From positions 1,798,001 to 1,862,000 of the forward strand of contig JH720293.1 in assembly GCA_000231825.2 (NCBI GenBank): 64,000 bases of DNA, written 5' to 3'. Below, piece after piece: positions 12,808 to 26,000 of the stretch. Both the position numbers and the translations under genes were made by a program. The notes beneath the pieces were generated by a model, which was not told the DNA's origin, did not search any database, and saw only the letters and a list, made by a program, of their open reading frames with translations. Source of the DNA: Tetrahymena elliotti 4EA. Its lineage: Eukaryota; Ciliophora; Oligohymenophorea; Hymenostomatida; Tetrahymenidae. Within the stretch, counting starts at the first letter, position 1, and each line of letters begins with the position of its first letter.

Positions 12808-13719
12808 TCAATGACTTTTGTTTAAGTTAGTAGATTATCCACCTGATGCCTAAAGACCAACAGCAGTCTTAAAACTATCATATATCCACCACTGAAGTCC
12901 AGTAAGAGTACCAATCATGATAATTCTTGTTGATAAACCTGTCCAAAGTCCTTTAAAGCCTAAGTTAGAATATATTTCACTTACTCCTTTTCCCATATGA
13001 GATGTATTCATTTTAGTAACAATTGTATCAGCAGGATGAGAAACAATAGCGCATAAAATACCAGCCAAGTAGCCTGATAAGAATGTTATAGATAACTATT
13101 ACACCTTAGAATATTAGTCTTTAGGTTTTGTGAACACCTTACTGTAAAAGATTTCAATTATTTTTTCAAAAGAAACAAATTTAACAATAGTGTAAGGGAT
13201 TTGTCTAGCCCAAAGAGGAGGTAATATGTTATATAAAGATTTAGCTCCATTTTCATTGATAAATTTGTTGTAGGAAGGTAAAAAAGATTTAGGATAAGGT
13301 TTTTCTGAAGAAGAGGTCTGCATTTTAATCTTAATTGTTTCTAAAGGACATAGTAAAGTATCTGCAATCACCTCTGCACACCCTGAAGAAATAGACCAAC
13401 CTATCATTCTATATTTTTAAGCATTTTCTTCACCAACTATCCCTTTATAGACATCTTTAAAGATTTCATAAAAGCCATATTTACCAAAGCCTTAAAGTGA
13501 ATAGCCAATCAAAGTTGGAAACCATCCTAATGTAAGGTTGCCTTCCACTCTTAATTTACCTAAACCTTAATTTAAGCTGGAAGACCATCCCTTAATAGCT
13601 TGATTCTTGCACTTTACTACATCAAGAGGGACAATCGCAGTGTGGGTAAGACCACAAGCCAAAATACCTCCAACCATGCATTTAGCATAATAACTTAAAT
13701 CGTGAGTATCTCCACCCAT
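12808..13719 (-). CDS. Mitochondrial phosphate carrier, copy 2 (paralog)
   Basis: This is an intronless gene of 303 residues with the same N-terminus (MGGDTHDL) and the same three repeats, marked [16 protein letters not shown] and HPADTIVTK. By eye it matches copy 1 along its whole length, with mostly conservative changes. The tail differs (ends NLNKSH), as does the segment around the second repeat ([11 protein letters not shown] against FGENAYPKSF). Codons are A/T-ending like the genomic background, unlike copy 1. This suggests a recent tandem duplication followed by relaxed selection on expression rather than loss of function: no TGA, frameshift or missing carrier motif is seen. It might be a condition-specific isoform, which is inference. 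Confidence 0.93.
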
Positions 13720-13728
13720 TTAATTTTT

Positions 13729-13749
13729 TATATTTTTTTATTTTTTTTA
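13729..13749 (-). promoter_or_regulatory. A-rich 5' leader of phosphate carrier copy 2
   Basis: An A-tract interrupted by single T residues and followed by ATATA lies a few bases upstream of the ATG, as in copy 1. It appears to have been kept since the duplication. Confidence 0.35.
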
Positions 13750-15921
13750 TTACCTAATTAATTTCTCAAATTAAAAGCCAGTATTTAAACATCAAAACAT
13801 CAATAAAATAAAAATAATGATGTAGGGTACTCTTAAAGATATACTTATCTTTATTTATAAGGAAATATAGTTTTTTTCGTTTGTCTTTTTTACTATGTAA
13901 ATTGATTTAAAAAAATAAATAAAATATAATAAATTCTGTTGCTGTTTATGTAAAATTTTTACAAGAATGCTTACTGGTTAGGTAATTTAGACTTTAATTT
14001 ATATTAATTTACTTTGATAACTTAATTCATTTTCCTGCTTACAATGAATAAAAGTATTTAGATATGAATAAGGATTTTCATTTATCATCACAGATGTATT
14101 CTTAACAAATATAGTTTCCTTATTTAATTGAAATATATAGATGCTATAAAATAGAAGAACTTAAAATCAATCTATAATATATTTGCCAATTATATAATAA
14201 TTAAACATGAAAATTTTGATTATCTTAAATATTAATTCTGAAGAGATAGGCTTCACCATTTTTTTAAATTAATGATCATACATTTCAAAAAGCATTGTAG
14301 TCTTTGTGAATAACTATTTTTCATTGAGATTATTTTAAAATAATTAACCCTTTTTTTAAAAAAAGATTTTCAACTCTACTATATTCATGATTAATAATGT
14401 GAAAATTCTCTCTAAAATTACAAAGAAATACTTAGAAAATTCTTCTTAATTCAATTTAGAATAGAACCAATTTGATGATAATTTTATTTTTATTTGATTA
14501 ATTTTTATTTCATATTCAAAAATAATTTTTTTCAAAATCTCCTCTAAAAATAATTAATCTATTGTATATGTCTCTAAAATACTTTTAAGAAATCAAATTG
14601 AATAAAAAAAATTTATAAAACCATAAAAATTAACTCTTTTTTTTTTGCTTTCAATCCATTTTAAAATAAATATCACAATATAAAATATTTTTCAATTCTC
14701 TAAATAACATAATTTTTCTTTCTTACTAAGAAAAATTTATTGTTTTCCTTCTATCAGACTAAATTCTTTTTAGACTTAAAAACTGAGATAAAATAAATGC
14801 AATACTATTTGATTTTTCTTTTTGAAAAATTTGAAAGATTCAAAACATTTCTCTTAAAAAAATTAAAATTTCTAATGATAATCTTTTTTGACTTCAAATA
14901 AATAAAATAGTTCTTAAAAAAATTCTTTTATTGGATGAAAAATAAATTAATTGATTTAATTGTATTTGACTAAGTAAATAATTTTGTAATTTTTCAAATA
15001 TTGCACAATAAATTGTATTGCACATAATCATCTCAAGTATCTATAAGATTTATAAAATGAAATAGAATTTCAATAATTTTTTCTAAAAATAGAAAATAAA
15101 GAGTGTAGAATTAAGATTTAGTTATGATTCTACCAAGATAATATAAAGTAGAAGAAGAATTTCATTTCACTTATAAAGATAGACAATAAGTTAAATTAAT
15201 TTAGTAAATAGATTAATAAACTAATCAACGGCTAATTTAGAGAAACAGATTAATTGAATTCAAATATTTGCGCTTGATAATTTAATTAACTTTTTTTCAA
15301 AAATGCAAGGGATATTTTTAAATATTTCTAAAACCAAATTTATATAGTGTATGTAATAACATAAACTAAATATTTTAAGCTACTGATTTTCAGAAAATTT
15401 TTAGAGTTTAAGCACCTCTAATTTTATTTTAATAAATAAATTATTAGAATCACTCATTCAAGCTATTAGTATCAATTAATGGCAAAAATCATGCATTTTA
15501 GAACACAATTCTCTAAGTTAATTAGAATTTGTTGAAAAATTTGGAAATATTCCTTATTATTTTAATCCAAAAGTAAAAATTTTAGACTAGACAAAATATA
15601 TCATTCTTTCTATTCTATTTAGCCTAATTAATTATTTATTGATTCTTCTATGGTCTTAACACCTAAATCTAATAATTTTAAATAGAAATTTTTGAATTTT
15701 TGCAAATTTTGTTTTTTATCGAATATATTTACCAAAGCTAAATTTCAAATATATTTGATTTTATCAAAAAATAATATATATAATGTAGACAAACTTTAAT
15801 TTAAATTGATTGGATCTATTGATCAAAATTATAATTTAATAATAAAACAAAAAAAAAGTAGAACTCTTAAAAAACTAAAAAAAAAGAAAACTCAAAACTA
15901 AATTCTAATCTAAATTGAAAA
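13750..15921. other. 2.2 kb gene desert
   Basis: No coding frame with ciliate-like composition, no RNA gene and no repeat unit was recognised. It separates the divergent pair formed by carrier copy 2 (minus) and the small plus-strand gene, so promoters of both should lie here. Confidence 0.5.
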
Positions 15922-16173
15922 ATGACTCACATCTGCATCAACAGCAACCCTCAAATGAACTAGACTCCTAGAAAGGTTCTAAACTTAAAAATTATTAACA
16001 CTCCTGAATAAAAGAAATGTGAAAGAGAAGTCTAGGAGGGTCCAAGCACTCCTTGCGGAAAGTAAACAAGACTCGATAAAGAGCACTTAATATATGCTCC
16101 CAAAAAGAAAATCTCAACAAAAGCTTATGACTAATGTCCTACAGTATCTCGTTTAATTGAATTTGACGATTGA
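15922..16173 (+). CDS. Small basic protein, 83 residues, unknown
   Basis: This is a single open frame, ATG 15922 to TGA 16171-16173. I do not recognise the family. The case for a real gene is composition: C-rich second and third codon positions, many Thr-Pro and Ser-Thr-Pro steps (TPRK, NTPE, PSTP) and normal use of TAA/TAG as Gln, all set in AT-rich desert. The protein is Lys/Arg-rich with four or five Cys and no hydrophobic segment, so probably soluble and largely unstructured. TPRKVLNL contains the minimal RxxL pattern of APC/C destruction boxes, and TP sites suit proline-directed kinases. That would fit a small cell-cycle regulator but could be chance. No intron is needed. Confidence 0.6.
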
Positions 16174-17190
16174 ATAAAGCATCTCTTTGATTAAATAATA
16201 ATAATAATATCTTAAAAAGAGTAGTAAGTAGCTACTTTAAAAATAATTATCTTAACCAAAAATTTCTGATAAAAACCTTAATAACTAACAATTAAATTAA
16301 CACTAAAACAAAGTTTTAACAAAAATAAAAAATTGGAAAAATAATTTTACTAATTAGAAATTTAAATAACTTTATATTAAAAATAATTTGCACTAAACAT
16401 TAATATTATTTATTATACTTATAAAATATTTATTTGTATTTTCTCTTAAATTATAATTCAGCAATTTTATTATATTTTCCTTTCTAAAATTTGAATTTCT
16501 ATCATATAATGCTTTCAACTCTTTAAAAATTTTAAGTTAATTATCTTAGTAGGTTTTTTAAATAATGCGCAGATTACAAAAATAACAAAGATAGTAGTAA
16601 TAAGATTGATTATAAAATTACATTTTAGATTCACTGTTTTTAACTTTATATTTAAAATGAATGAATATAAAGATCTCTTGAATTTTTTAGAGATTAAAGT
16701 TAGTATTTTATTCAAATAAAATGCATGATAAAATTAAAATTTGAAATTATACCCTCTAGCATTATTTAAATTTAATAGTTCAGGTGTCTACAATTAACAA
16801 ATATATAATTTGTTTGCTAAAGCTAAGACTTCATCTCATAATCAATATTTGAATGTTTTTAAAAATTGATATAAAAATCAAATATATTGTCTAATATAAA
16901 ATTCAAATTCTTTGTTTAAATTAATAATAATCTAATTTTATTCTTTTAAATTTACTCCAAAAAGCTAGAAAAATAAATTCCCCTCAACATAAACAAAATA
17001 TTTGTTTTGAAATTTTTAGATTTATTTCTGATTAAAATTAAGATTTTTATTTGATCACATCTTCTACATTTTGAAAAATAGAAACATTTTTGAAATCTTA
17101 ATGTTCTATAGAATAAAGAAAAACAAACAAAAATTCTTAGAAAAGAAAAATTATTAAATTTTTTATATTAACTATTTTTAATATTTTTAC
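16174..17190. other. Intergenic spacer
   Basis: About 1 kb of AT-rich sequence between the small plus-strand gene and the stop of the minus-strand SAPS-like gene, so both 3' ends converge here. A 66-codon standard-code ORF at 16515-16715 is AT-biased and hydrophobic and is not supported as a gene. Confidence 0.5.
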
Positions 17191-20100
17191 TCACTTTTTT
17201 AAAAATGGCATTTCTTCTAAGTCAATTTAATTTTTCTTTTTCTCCATAACCTCGTTAAAGAAAACTGTATTTTACCAAGCCATTTATAAAATTTTATTTG
17301 CTTTATCATCTAACCTTTTGACAACACTTTCTGATTGATCACAATTATTTTTAGCCTAATTCTGATTATTTACAATTAATTTGGATATTAAGCTTTTTTC
17401 TATATTTTAATTTTTTGATTGATTCTATGAGGGTTATTTAATTTTATGATCAGCCACAAATTTTTCTGAAGAAAAAGATTATTATTTCACAAACTAATTT
17501 TTTTCGCTGGTGCTTCTTAAATTTTATGAAGAAAAAAGCTTTTAAGAACTATTAATGTCTTGCTCTTTGAATTTAGAAAAGGATTTAATACTTTTTTAAA
17601 ATCCTTATTTGGTAGAGTTAAGCTCTTAAAATGAAGGGATGGATGAAAGTTAGCTTTAAAGATATAAAATTTAGTTAATAAATGAAAATTTAGATTACTA
17701 ATAATTAATATTACTTTTAAATGTATGGTTTAGAAATTATTTTCCAAGATTCTGAAGAACTTAAAATCTAAGATAAGCTTTACATTTCTATATGCTTATC
17801 CTAAAATAATTAAAATTTAGTAAAGAAAAAAAGAAAGTTAAAGATAAAATTTACCTCAATTATTTTTTATATAGATAACACAAATTTTTTTAAGTAGAAT
17901 TTTAATGAATCATGTTAGTGAATGTTTTCATGTATAGTAACTAGATTTTAAATGTAATTAAGTTTGATCCAAATACTAAAAAAAGTATGCATTTTAAATT
18001 ATTAAAGACACTCTTAGTAAAACTAAAAAAATTTAGCTTGATAAACTGTGTTATTTTTATCATTGAAAAAGAAGTTGAGTAGGGCATTCCAGCAGGTTTC
18101 TGGAATAAATTCTATCATTTATACTTTATGTTTTGTTTCTTCTTTAATAATTAAATATAATGTTTCTAAAAGCAAAAGCCTTGCACACCCAATGGGGTCA
18201 TCCTAAATTTTATAAATTTTTTAAAAATGACTAAAATGCTAATTTATTTTACAATTTATTATTCTTTTTATAGTTTCAAAGATGAATCACTTTTCTTTAA
18301 CTTCCAGCCATAACTATTTATGATAAGCTTGCATAGTATCTTGAAGTGTCTTTTAGCTACTAAATTAATTTATTCTTTGTACTTTTAAAGTTGTTTATGA
18401 TTACTAATTTTATTTTTAATTTATTTTGAATATTCAAATCTGTATCAATTTTTCAATAATTACCTATTTGATAAAAACCAATTTATCATCTTTCCACAAA
18501 CAAATGCAGAGTTTTCAGGGGTTATAGGATGTATTTTGAGTTTGAAAATATAATTTTTCATAATATACTCAAATAAATTGTATTATTAGTCAGAGAATAC
18601 AATACAATCTAAAAGGTGTTCATAATCAAATATCTTCAAGTTAAGCAATTTAAATAAATCCTATTCACTTTCTTCCTATTTTAATAGATTTTATAAAAGT
18701 GAAATGTAATTAAATAAAAATAGATTACTTAGATGATATTCCTTAATAAGTTAAATATAAACTAAGCTATGGTATAAGAGTAGGTATCATTTTAAATAAG
18801 AGAATCTAAAGAAAAATAGGTTTACTCAGCTAAAATATCATTTTAACTTTAATTGTAAAAAAAATCATTTTAAGCAGGATATAGTTCACTTAACTTATTT
18901 AAATCACTTAGATAAGATTCCTATTTATTCAATAACTTAACATTAAATAATTAAGGCATAACTCTACTGACTCCATTTGAATTTACAATTTTAACAGTCT
19001 TTAAGAGTTAAAGCTCTTTTTAGTTTAATTTTTTGATAGAATCACTTACTTCTTCTTTTTTTTGCATTTTCATATAGAATGATTAATTTAAAGTAATTTC
19101 TGGTAGAAATTTGTTTGAAATCTAGCTATTTTCTGTTTTACCTCTCAAAGAGCTTAGATTTCTTTCAGAAATAGATCTCCTTTTTTGATTTACTACAGAG
19201 TTCATTAAAGTATTATTAGTTACTGAAGAATCATTTATCTTGTTTGCTAACTTAGAGTTAAAGTCTTTTTAGTTTTAAGCTTGATTAGTGACATCATTTT
19301 TGGTCTAGTAGCTTGTAGACCTGTTTCTTTTTTAATTTTTGTTTACTAAAGCTTTTTAACCAGGCTAATTATTTTATAATTTATTAAATTCTTAGTTTTT
19401 TTATTCTTCATTCTTGCTTTTCATGTTTTGATCATTTTCTAAGATTTTTTATTTGTTATTTTTTGCTATTTGAACAACATCAGAAAACTTCATTTATTAT
19501 TAATTTTAATTGATAAACTATTAAACATTTTTGTTTCCCTTTACTATCATTTTGATATGTTAGTTTTATTCATCTTAATTTTGTTATTAGTTTTATAAAT
19601 TTCCAAAATTTTAGCTGATTTAATTACTTTAAATTTAAGATGAGGATCTTTTTGAAGAGTCTTCTACTTTTTTTAAAATTTATGCTTACTTATTATCTTA
19701 TTATTTTTATGTTCCATCTTTATTTTAAGGTATTTAAATGAGACCTCTTGAAAATGCTCCCTTGAGAACACTCATTCTACTTTTAACAATATTTATCTTA
19801 ATTTTATCAATATCTACAGCAAAACCAAACTCTTCTTCTGCAACACTCTTATTATAAATCTTTTAGTTTTCAAAATCTTTAAGTTTCTTTCTTTACTAAG
19901 TAAAATAAGATATGATATCACTTGTTTGTTTAGATTATAAATGCTCTTCTTTATACATTTTTCTAAGTTTCTTTAAATCACAATAAAGCATCATCTATTT
20001 ATTAATTAAATAAATATTATTTTATTTTTCAACTTAAAAATTGATTTACTGTTAGAAGTTCTCTGAATAAGTAAGTTGTCTAAGTGTATTCCCAGAATTT

Positions 20101-22384
20101 TTTCAATAAATGGTCCTATACATGGTATTCATTTTTATAATTGATGTTAAATAATAAGTAAAATAATCTCTAAACTTAGGGGTAATCAAAAAAACCTATA
20201 AAATGATACAAAATATTATATTTTGTCATTTCAATTAAAGTCATTTCAGGAACATATTTCAAAAAAAATTCAATACAATTAGCAATATGATTGTAATTGC
20301 AACAACTACCATTTAGCATTACTTTGTTTAATTCTTCGAAAAACATTTGTACTACATTATTGTATCTTAAAATATACTCAAAATTTTCATAAATTAATAG
20401 AAATTCCATAGCTTTGAAACTTCTAAAAATATAGCTATTTATTTCCCAGGGTCTAGCAGCAAACATTTCTGCTAGACTTCTTCTAAATCCAACCTAAATA
20501 AAAAGAATATATCAAAATATTGCTAAAATCAGAAATAAGTTTACTTACTGGTGCCTCAATTATAACTGCTTTCATTTCCTCTTTTCTTAGAAGCTCTTTG
20601 CTAGTTAAAAATTAAATAACTTAAAAGAGAAATAGGAATATTTTATATAAGATACTTTAAAGGCATATCCTTAGGTTTAATTATAAACATAATAACTAGA
20701 CTTAAGCTGAAGTTATTCTTGAAGGTAACCTTTGCTAGTTCGGTATTTTAAATAATTAAATCTTCCTTATTACCTATTTTAATAGAATCAATATATCATT
20801 AATAGTTTTTAAATAATTTACTATTTATTATCCACTCTTCTATTTTTTAGGAACCCATAACCTTTAACTTCTTATCCTTGATGAGGATTGGGCTACTTTA
20901 GACTTTTTGATCTAGTTTTAGAAGCTAATTTGATGGCATTTTTTATAATTTTAGACTGAATGTAGCTGATTTAAAATCTTCAAAGGTACCTTATTATGAA
21001 CTCTTACTAGGGCTAGCTTTAGGTGAAGAAGTTAAAGAATCATCCTATGCAAAAAATAAATTTTTGCTTTTTCCTTTACTTGTAGGAGATTTATCTTCAA
21101 ATGATTAACTCCTAACCTTTTCTTCAACTTTTTCAATTTATTCATTTTCATTAATTTTGATATTTACTGCTTATTTCTTAATTATTAGTGAAAATGATTT
21201 ATTATTTTCACTGTATTAAGTTTGCAATTAATCTTCATATTTTTCTTCAACTTCTTCTTCATTTCCTTCTTCCTCTCCATCTAAATCACTTGTTTGATAA
21301 CTATAAATATTTGGTAAATTAGTATTCTTGACTTCTTTATTAATTTTCTAGATGGGACTCATATAAGGAGACTATACATCTTCAAAAGATTTTTATCTCT
21401 TTTTGATACCTAAAACTAAAAGAAAGAAATTAAATAATTATTTTATTTTATTATCAATATTTTACTTCTATAAACTTTAATTCTAATTAATTTATTTTAA
21501 AGAATCCATGGATAATCTTATTTTTAACTTAGCAAAAGCTACTTGATTTTCAATTTAATATTTTCATTTTTAGTATTATCATAAAACTAAAGATAAATAT
21601 TTATAATCCCATCAATTTCTTCTTAATCTGTAAATTTTTTTTGCTATTTTTTAAAAAGTAATTATAGTCAAATAAAATATTATTTTTTTACTAAAAAGGA
21701 CTCAATGATTAAGAGAGAATAATTTAAACACAATTCTTTTATTTCTATAATATTATTTTATATTATTTCTGTAAAATAGAGTTTATTGATGTGGCGATAT
21801 TAGAGTTACTTCACAGTTTCCTTATTATCCAAATTAACCCCTTATTACCCTTATTAGATATACAATTAATTATTTTAGCAATCTCTCAATTAAAAATCAT
21901 CTCTTTCATTTTCAATACTAAAAAAGGCACATGCTTTAAAAATACCAATAGTTAAGTCTTAATTTTTAACATATTTATCTAGTAAAAAATCTAGAATCAT
22001 ATCAACCTTTTAAAGATAGTATATTTTATTTTACTTAGAAAATTTTGAATTATTTACCTATGATCCTGCAATATACCTAACTATTACCAATAATTTTACT
22101 AATTCATGTTACTTTAATATTAAATCCAACTACTCCTCTTGATGAAGAGCGTCTGAAATAATTTATACTCCTTTGATACATTTTTCTAAACGTTATGCAC
22201 TATCTATTTCTCCAATCTATAATTTAAGTTTATTAGATTAAATATATTTTATGTGAGTATAATTATTCAAATATTATATATTTACACACTCTTGTATAAT
22301 AGGGATAGGATTCTTAAATTATACTTTCTATAATTTTGAAGTTCCTTCTTGATTCTATTATGGATTTACCTCACTTCTTGACAT
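17191..22384 (-). CDS. Large protein with SAPS-like region (candidate PP6/Sit4 phosphatase regulatory subunit)
   Basis: The frame runs from ATG 22384-22382 to TGA (complement 17193-17191) through about a dozen small introns, giving roughly 1500 residues. Helical, ARM/HEAT-like segments lie near 22000-22200, 20170-20840 and 18050-18720. In the last, DDPIGCARLLLLETLY is followed by CWNALLNFFFNDKNN, which resembles the SAPS signature (a Gly..Arg-Leu helix, then an FF...NN helix) of Sit4-associated and PP6 regulatory proteins. Those subunits target the PP2A-like catalytic subunit. Between the helical blocks lie long Ser/Gln/Asn/Glu-rich linkers (about 20850-21400 and 18950-19980), and the C-terminus is Ser/Lys/Gln-rich. 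I first read 22384-21700 as a separate gene. Splicing phases join it cleanly to the rest, so I merged them. Joints around 18230 and 18440 have alternatives. The family call is by eye only. Confidence 0.5.
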
Positions 22385-23092
22385 ATTTTTCAACTTAAGT
22401 CTGGTTTTTTTATATCTTAATTTAATAATAATTTAGTGGTGTTGGTAAAATCTAATTATTAATAAACACCAATAAAAATTTTGCTCACATAATTTTTATA
22501 AACTATTCTTAATTATTGCCTTATAATTTGTTTCTATTTGCTTTATAATATTTTCAAAGTTTAATTTTATTTTTAAATAAAACATTTTAGATAAAAATAA
22601 TAAAACTTTGAATTCATGTATAAATAAAAAATCCTTAAATTAGTAATATAAATCAATCAATAATCAATTAATTAATTTTTATCTTCTATTATTTTTGATT
22701 TTATTTATTATAAAAAATATTATAAAAATTATTTTCTTCATAAAACTAAAGACTTTTTTAAAAAAAATTTTTTAAGTCATAAAAATAAAAAATTCGTTCA
22801 GAAAATTATTTATTGAATTTTATTATTTTTTATTTTTAATAGCAATTAAATATTATTTTTGACTTATATTTTTTAAAAATTCGAAAATTAAGGTAAAAAA
22901 TTAAAGTTATGGAAGAACAAATTAAAGTAGATAAATCTTTTTTTAGAAATTAAATTACAGAGAAACAAAAAATATATATTTATAATAAGACAATTAAGTC
23001 TTTTTATATTATTTATTTGCATTTATATTAGTAAAATTGTGGATTTAAGTAATGAATTTATTTCTTATAATTAAGCTGCTTTTTCATTAAAA
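22385..23092. other. Intergenic spacer
   Basis: AT-rich sequence between the 5' end of the SAPS-like gene and the stop of the Ca2+-ATPase gene. A 48-codon plus-strand frame at 22909-23055 begins at an ATG, but I cannot support it as a gene. Confidence 0.5.
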
Positions 23093-26000
23093 TCAAGCAT
23101 TGTTATTTATTTTTGCTTGGCTTCGAGGGGAATTAATTTGTTATTACTCTATGTTTTGTTAGCTGCCTACATTTAATCCAGAGTAGTTATATCTAATTGA
23201 GGATTTTTTACGGACTATACTGGTAAAAGATTAATCCATCTTTGTATACTCCATGGCTTCTTCTCTAAACAATTGAATGTGATTAAACAATTCATTAGGG
23301 AATAATTTAATTAAAACACCAACTATTATCCCACCTGATCCTATAGCTACACATATTAAGTGCTAAGTGAAAGTTAATGTTGTGACACCTACATATTCAC
23401 CACCGACACTTACCATTAAAAATTAAATGATAAATGTGCAAAGGATGACTAACCAGAAAAGCCAGTTGTTAAATAGCCCTTCAAATACATTAATTTAATT
23501 TCTTTCAAGCTTTCTAGCATTAAATTCATTGAAGACTTGCATTAAAACAAAGGCTTAAAAGAAAATAGTAAAATGAACAGCTTTTTCATCAGAGAATTTA
23601 ACCATTCCAATAGAACTTTCAATATCAAGCCACTCAGGGAATTTAAACAAAATGAGACTCAGTATTATAATTTAATAAAGACTCTATCCTGCTATGTTTC
23701 TCCACCTTCACATTTATTAAATATTTGTAACCATTAAAATTTTATTAACTTAAATAAAGTATTTATTTATTTACATATTTGGTGTAATGATTGAATCATT
23801 ACGTCCATAAGGCATTCTTTTTAAAAGTTAGTCATTTGGTGGCTCTGTGGAAAGAGCAAGAGAGGCGAAAGTATCCATGATAAGATTAACCCTATTAATT
23901 AAAATTATATTTAGTAAAAATACTTTTTCTAGTAAATTAGTAAATATACCAAAGCATCTGAATAGAATTTAAAGGCGATTATTTCAATATAACTGCTCCC
24001 ATGAAACACATAAACAAAGCAACAGCATTAACAGTTAATTAAAATTAAATAAATTTTCTTATGGAATCATAAATATTTCTACCCCACTTACATGCAGTGA
24101 TAATACTAGCAAAGTTATCATCAAGTAAGATGATACCTGCAGCTTCTTTTGCAATTTCAGTTCCTGCTATACCCATAGCAAAACCTACATCTGCCTTTTT
24201 AAGAGCAGGAGCATCGTTTGTACTTTAATTATTTATATTACAAATATAACAAATTTAATTTCAAAAATATATTAGTTACCCATCACCTGTTACAGCAACA
24301 ACTTCTTCCATCTAGATCAGACCTGTTACAAGTAAATATTTATCTTCTGGTGTAGATCTAGCAAGTACTTTTAAATCTTTTACTATTTACCTAAAAATAT
24401 CGAAATTGACTATCTTTGCTTAGCCTCTATCTTAGATGTCTTAAGCATGAGGATTATCATATTTTACACCACCTACTAACTCTCTGAATTTCTTTCCTTC
24501 CATGATTTCATAATTATCTTTAATTAATAAAAAAGATTAAAATGAAGAGATAATATTTTTTTAAAATTTACTGGTTCCTGCTTTAGTGTCTAATGGGAGA
24601 ATACCACAATCCTTAGCTATAGCTACTGCAGTGTTTACATTATCACCTGTAACCATTCTAACAGTTATACCTGCCTAATGACAAGTTTTTATAGCTTTTG
24701 GAATTTCAGGTCTAAGAGGATCTTTAATACCAGCAATACCAATCAAAGTTAAGTTAGTTTCAAGGAAGTTTTCATTTATTTCTTTTGCATCCATTCCAGG
24801 TTAAATTTCAATATCTTTATAAGCTAATGCAAGAGTTCTTAAAGCATTATCAGCAAATTTCTTAATTACTTAAACTTTTATTTTTTCCTTTTAACCATAA
24901 TCACAAGGCAGATTTTCAGCTCTTAACTTTATAAATGTGCAACGTTCTAAAATAACTTCACTTGCTCCTTTCACATAAACTCTATAACAATTAGGACTAT
25001 AGCGGAAGACAGTAGTCATTTTCTTTCTTGTACTACTGAATGGTAAAACTCTTAAAATGTCTTTGGTTCTATAATTTTGATATCCAAAACCTAACTGATC
25101 TGCTAATTCAATCAAAGCACATTCAGTTTTGTTACCTTTAATATAAATTAAATAATTTTTTTGTTACTTTAAATAGATTAAAAGATGCTTTACCTATTTA
25201 TACCCACTTGCTTGTGAGGAGATCTTTTTCAGGATCAGCTGATGAATTTACACAGATACATTCAGCTAGAAGAGTAGCTAGATTAGGAGCTACTTAATCT
25301 CTTCTTATTTAATCTCTTTTGTATATTCTATTGTCAATGTACATGTTAGATACAGACATAATATTTTGAGTGAGGGTACCTTTTTATCAATTCAAAAGTA
25401 TGATTTTTATTACCTCTAAACAATAAATAATTAATACCCGTTTTGTCTGAACAAATATTAGTAGCGCCACCCATAATTTCACAAGAAGATAATTCTTTAA
25501 CAAGATTGTTTTCATCTTTCATTTTGTTTACTGAATAAGCTAAAGCAATAGTTACTGCTAAAGGAAGTCCTTCAGGAACAGCGACAACAATAATAGTTAT
25601 AGCAATCAAAAAACTATTAACAACAGCTTAAGCACTTTCAATACATAAAAAGCAATGTTCTCCAATGACTATATTGACAATCAAGTGAATATTAATAGCA
25701 ACCATAGTAAGTACAGCAGCAACAGTTCCAATTTTACCTTTTAAAGAAAGTAGAAATTTTTAATACTTTATTTTATTATGTTAATTTTACCAATATCTTC
25801 TGCAACTGTTTCTAATTTCTGCTACAAAGGAGTTGGAGGTTATTCATCTTAAAGTTTTTCTCTCAATTTACCCAGTTAAGTATTTTATCCTACTGCACAG
25901 ACAAGCATTAATCCAGTTCCATCCATAACCTAATAAAATAAAACATATTTTAGTAAGTTAAATAAATTTAAATTCAATTAAAATAAACAACAATAGAACA

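Noticed and set aside
21540..22384. Separate gene upstream of the SAPS-like gene
   Set aside because: Splice sites near 21690 and 21440 join the exons in phase to the downstream frame, giving one continuous protein.
22909..23055. 48-codon plus-strand frame starting MEEQIKVDK
   Set aside because: Short, AT-biased second half, no motif, and no evidence of further exons; probably a chance ORF in a spacer.
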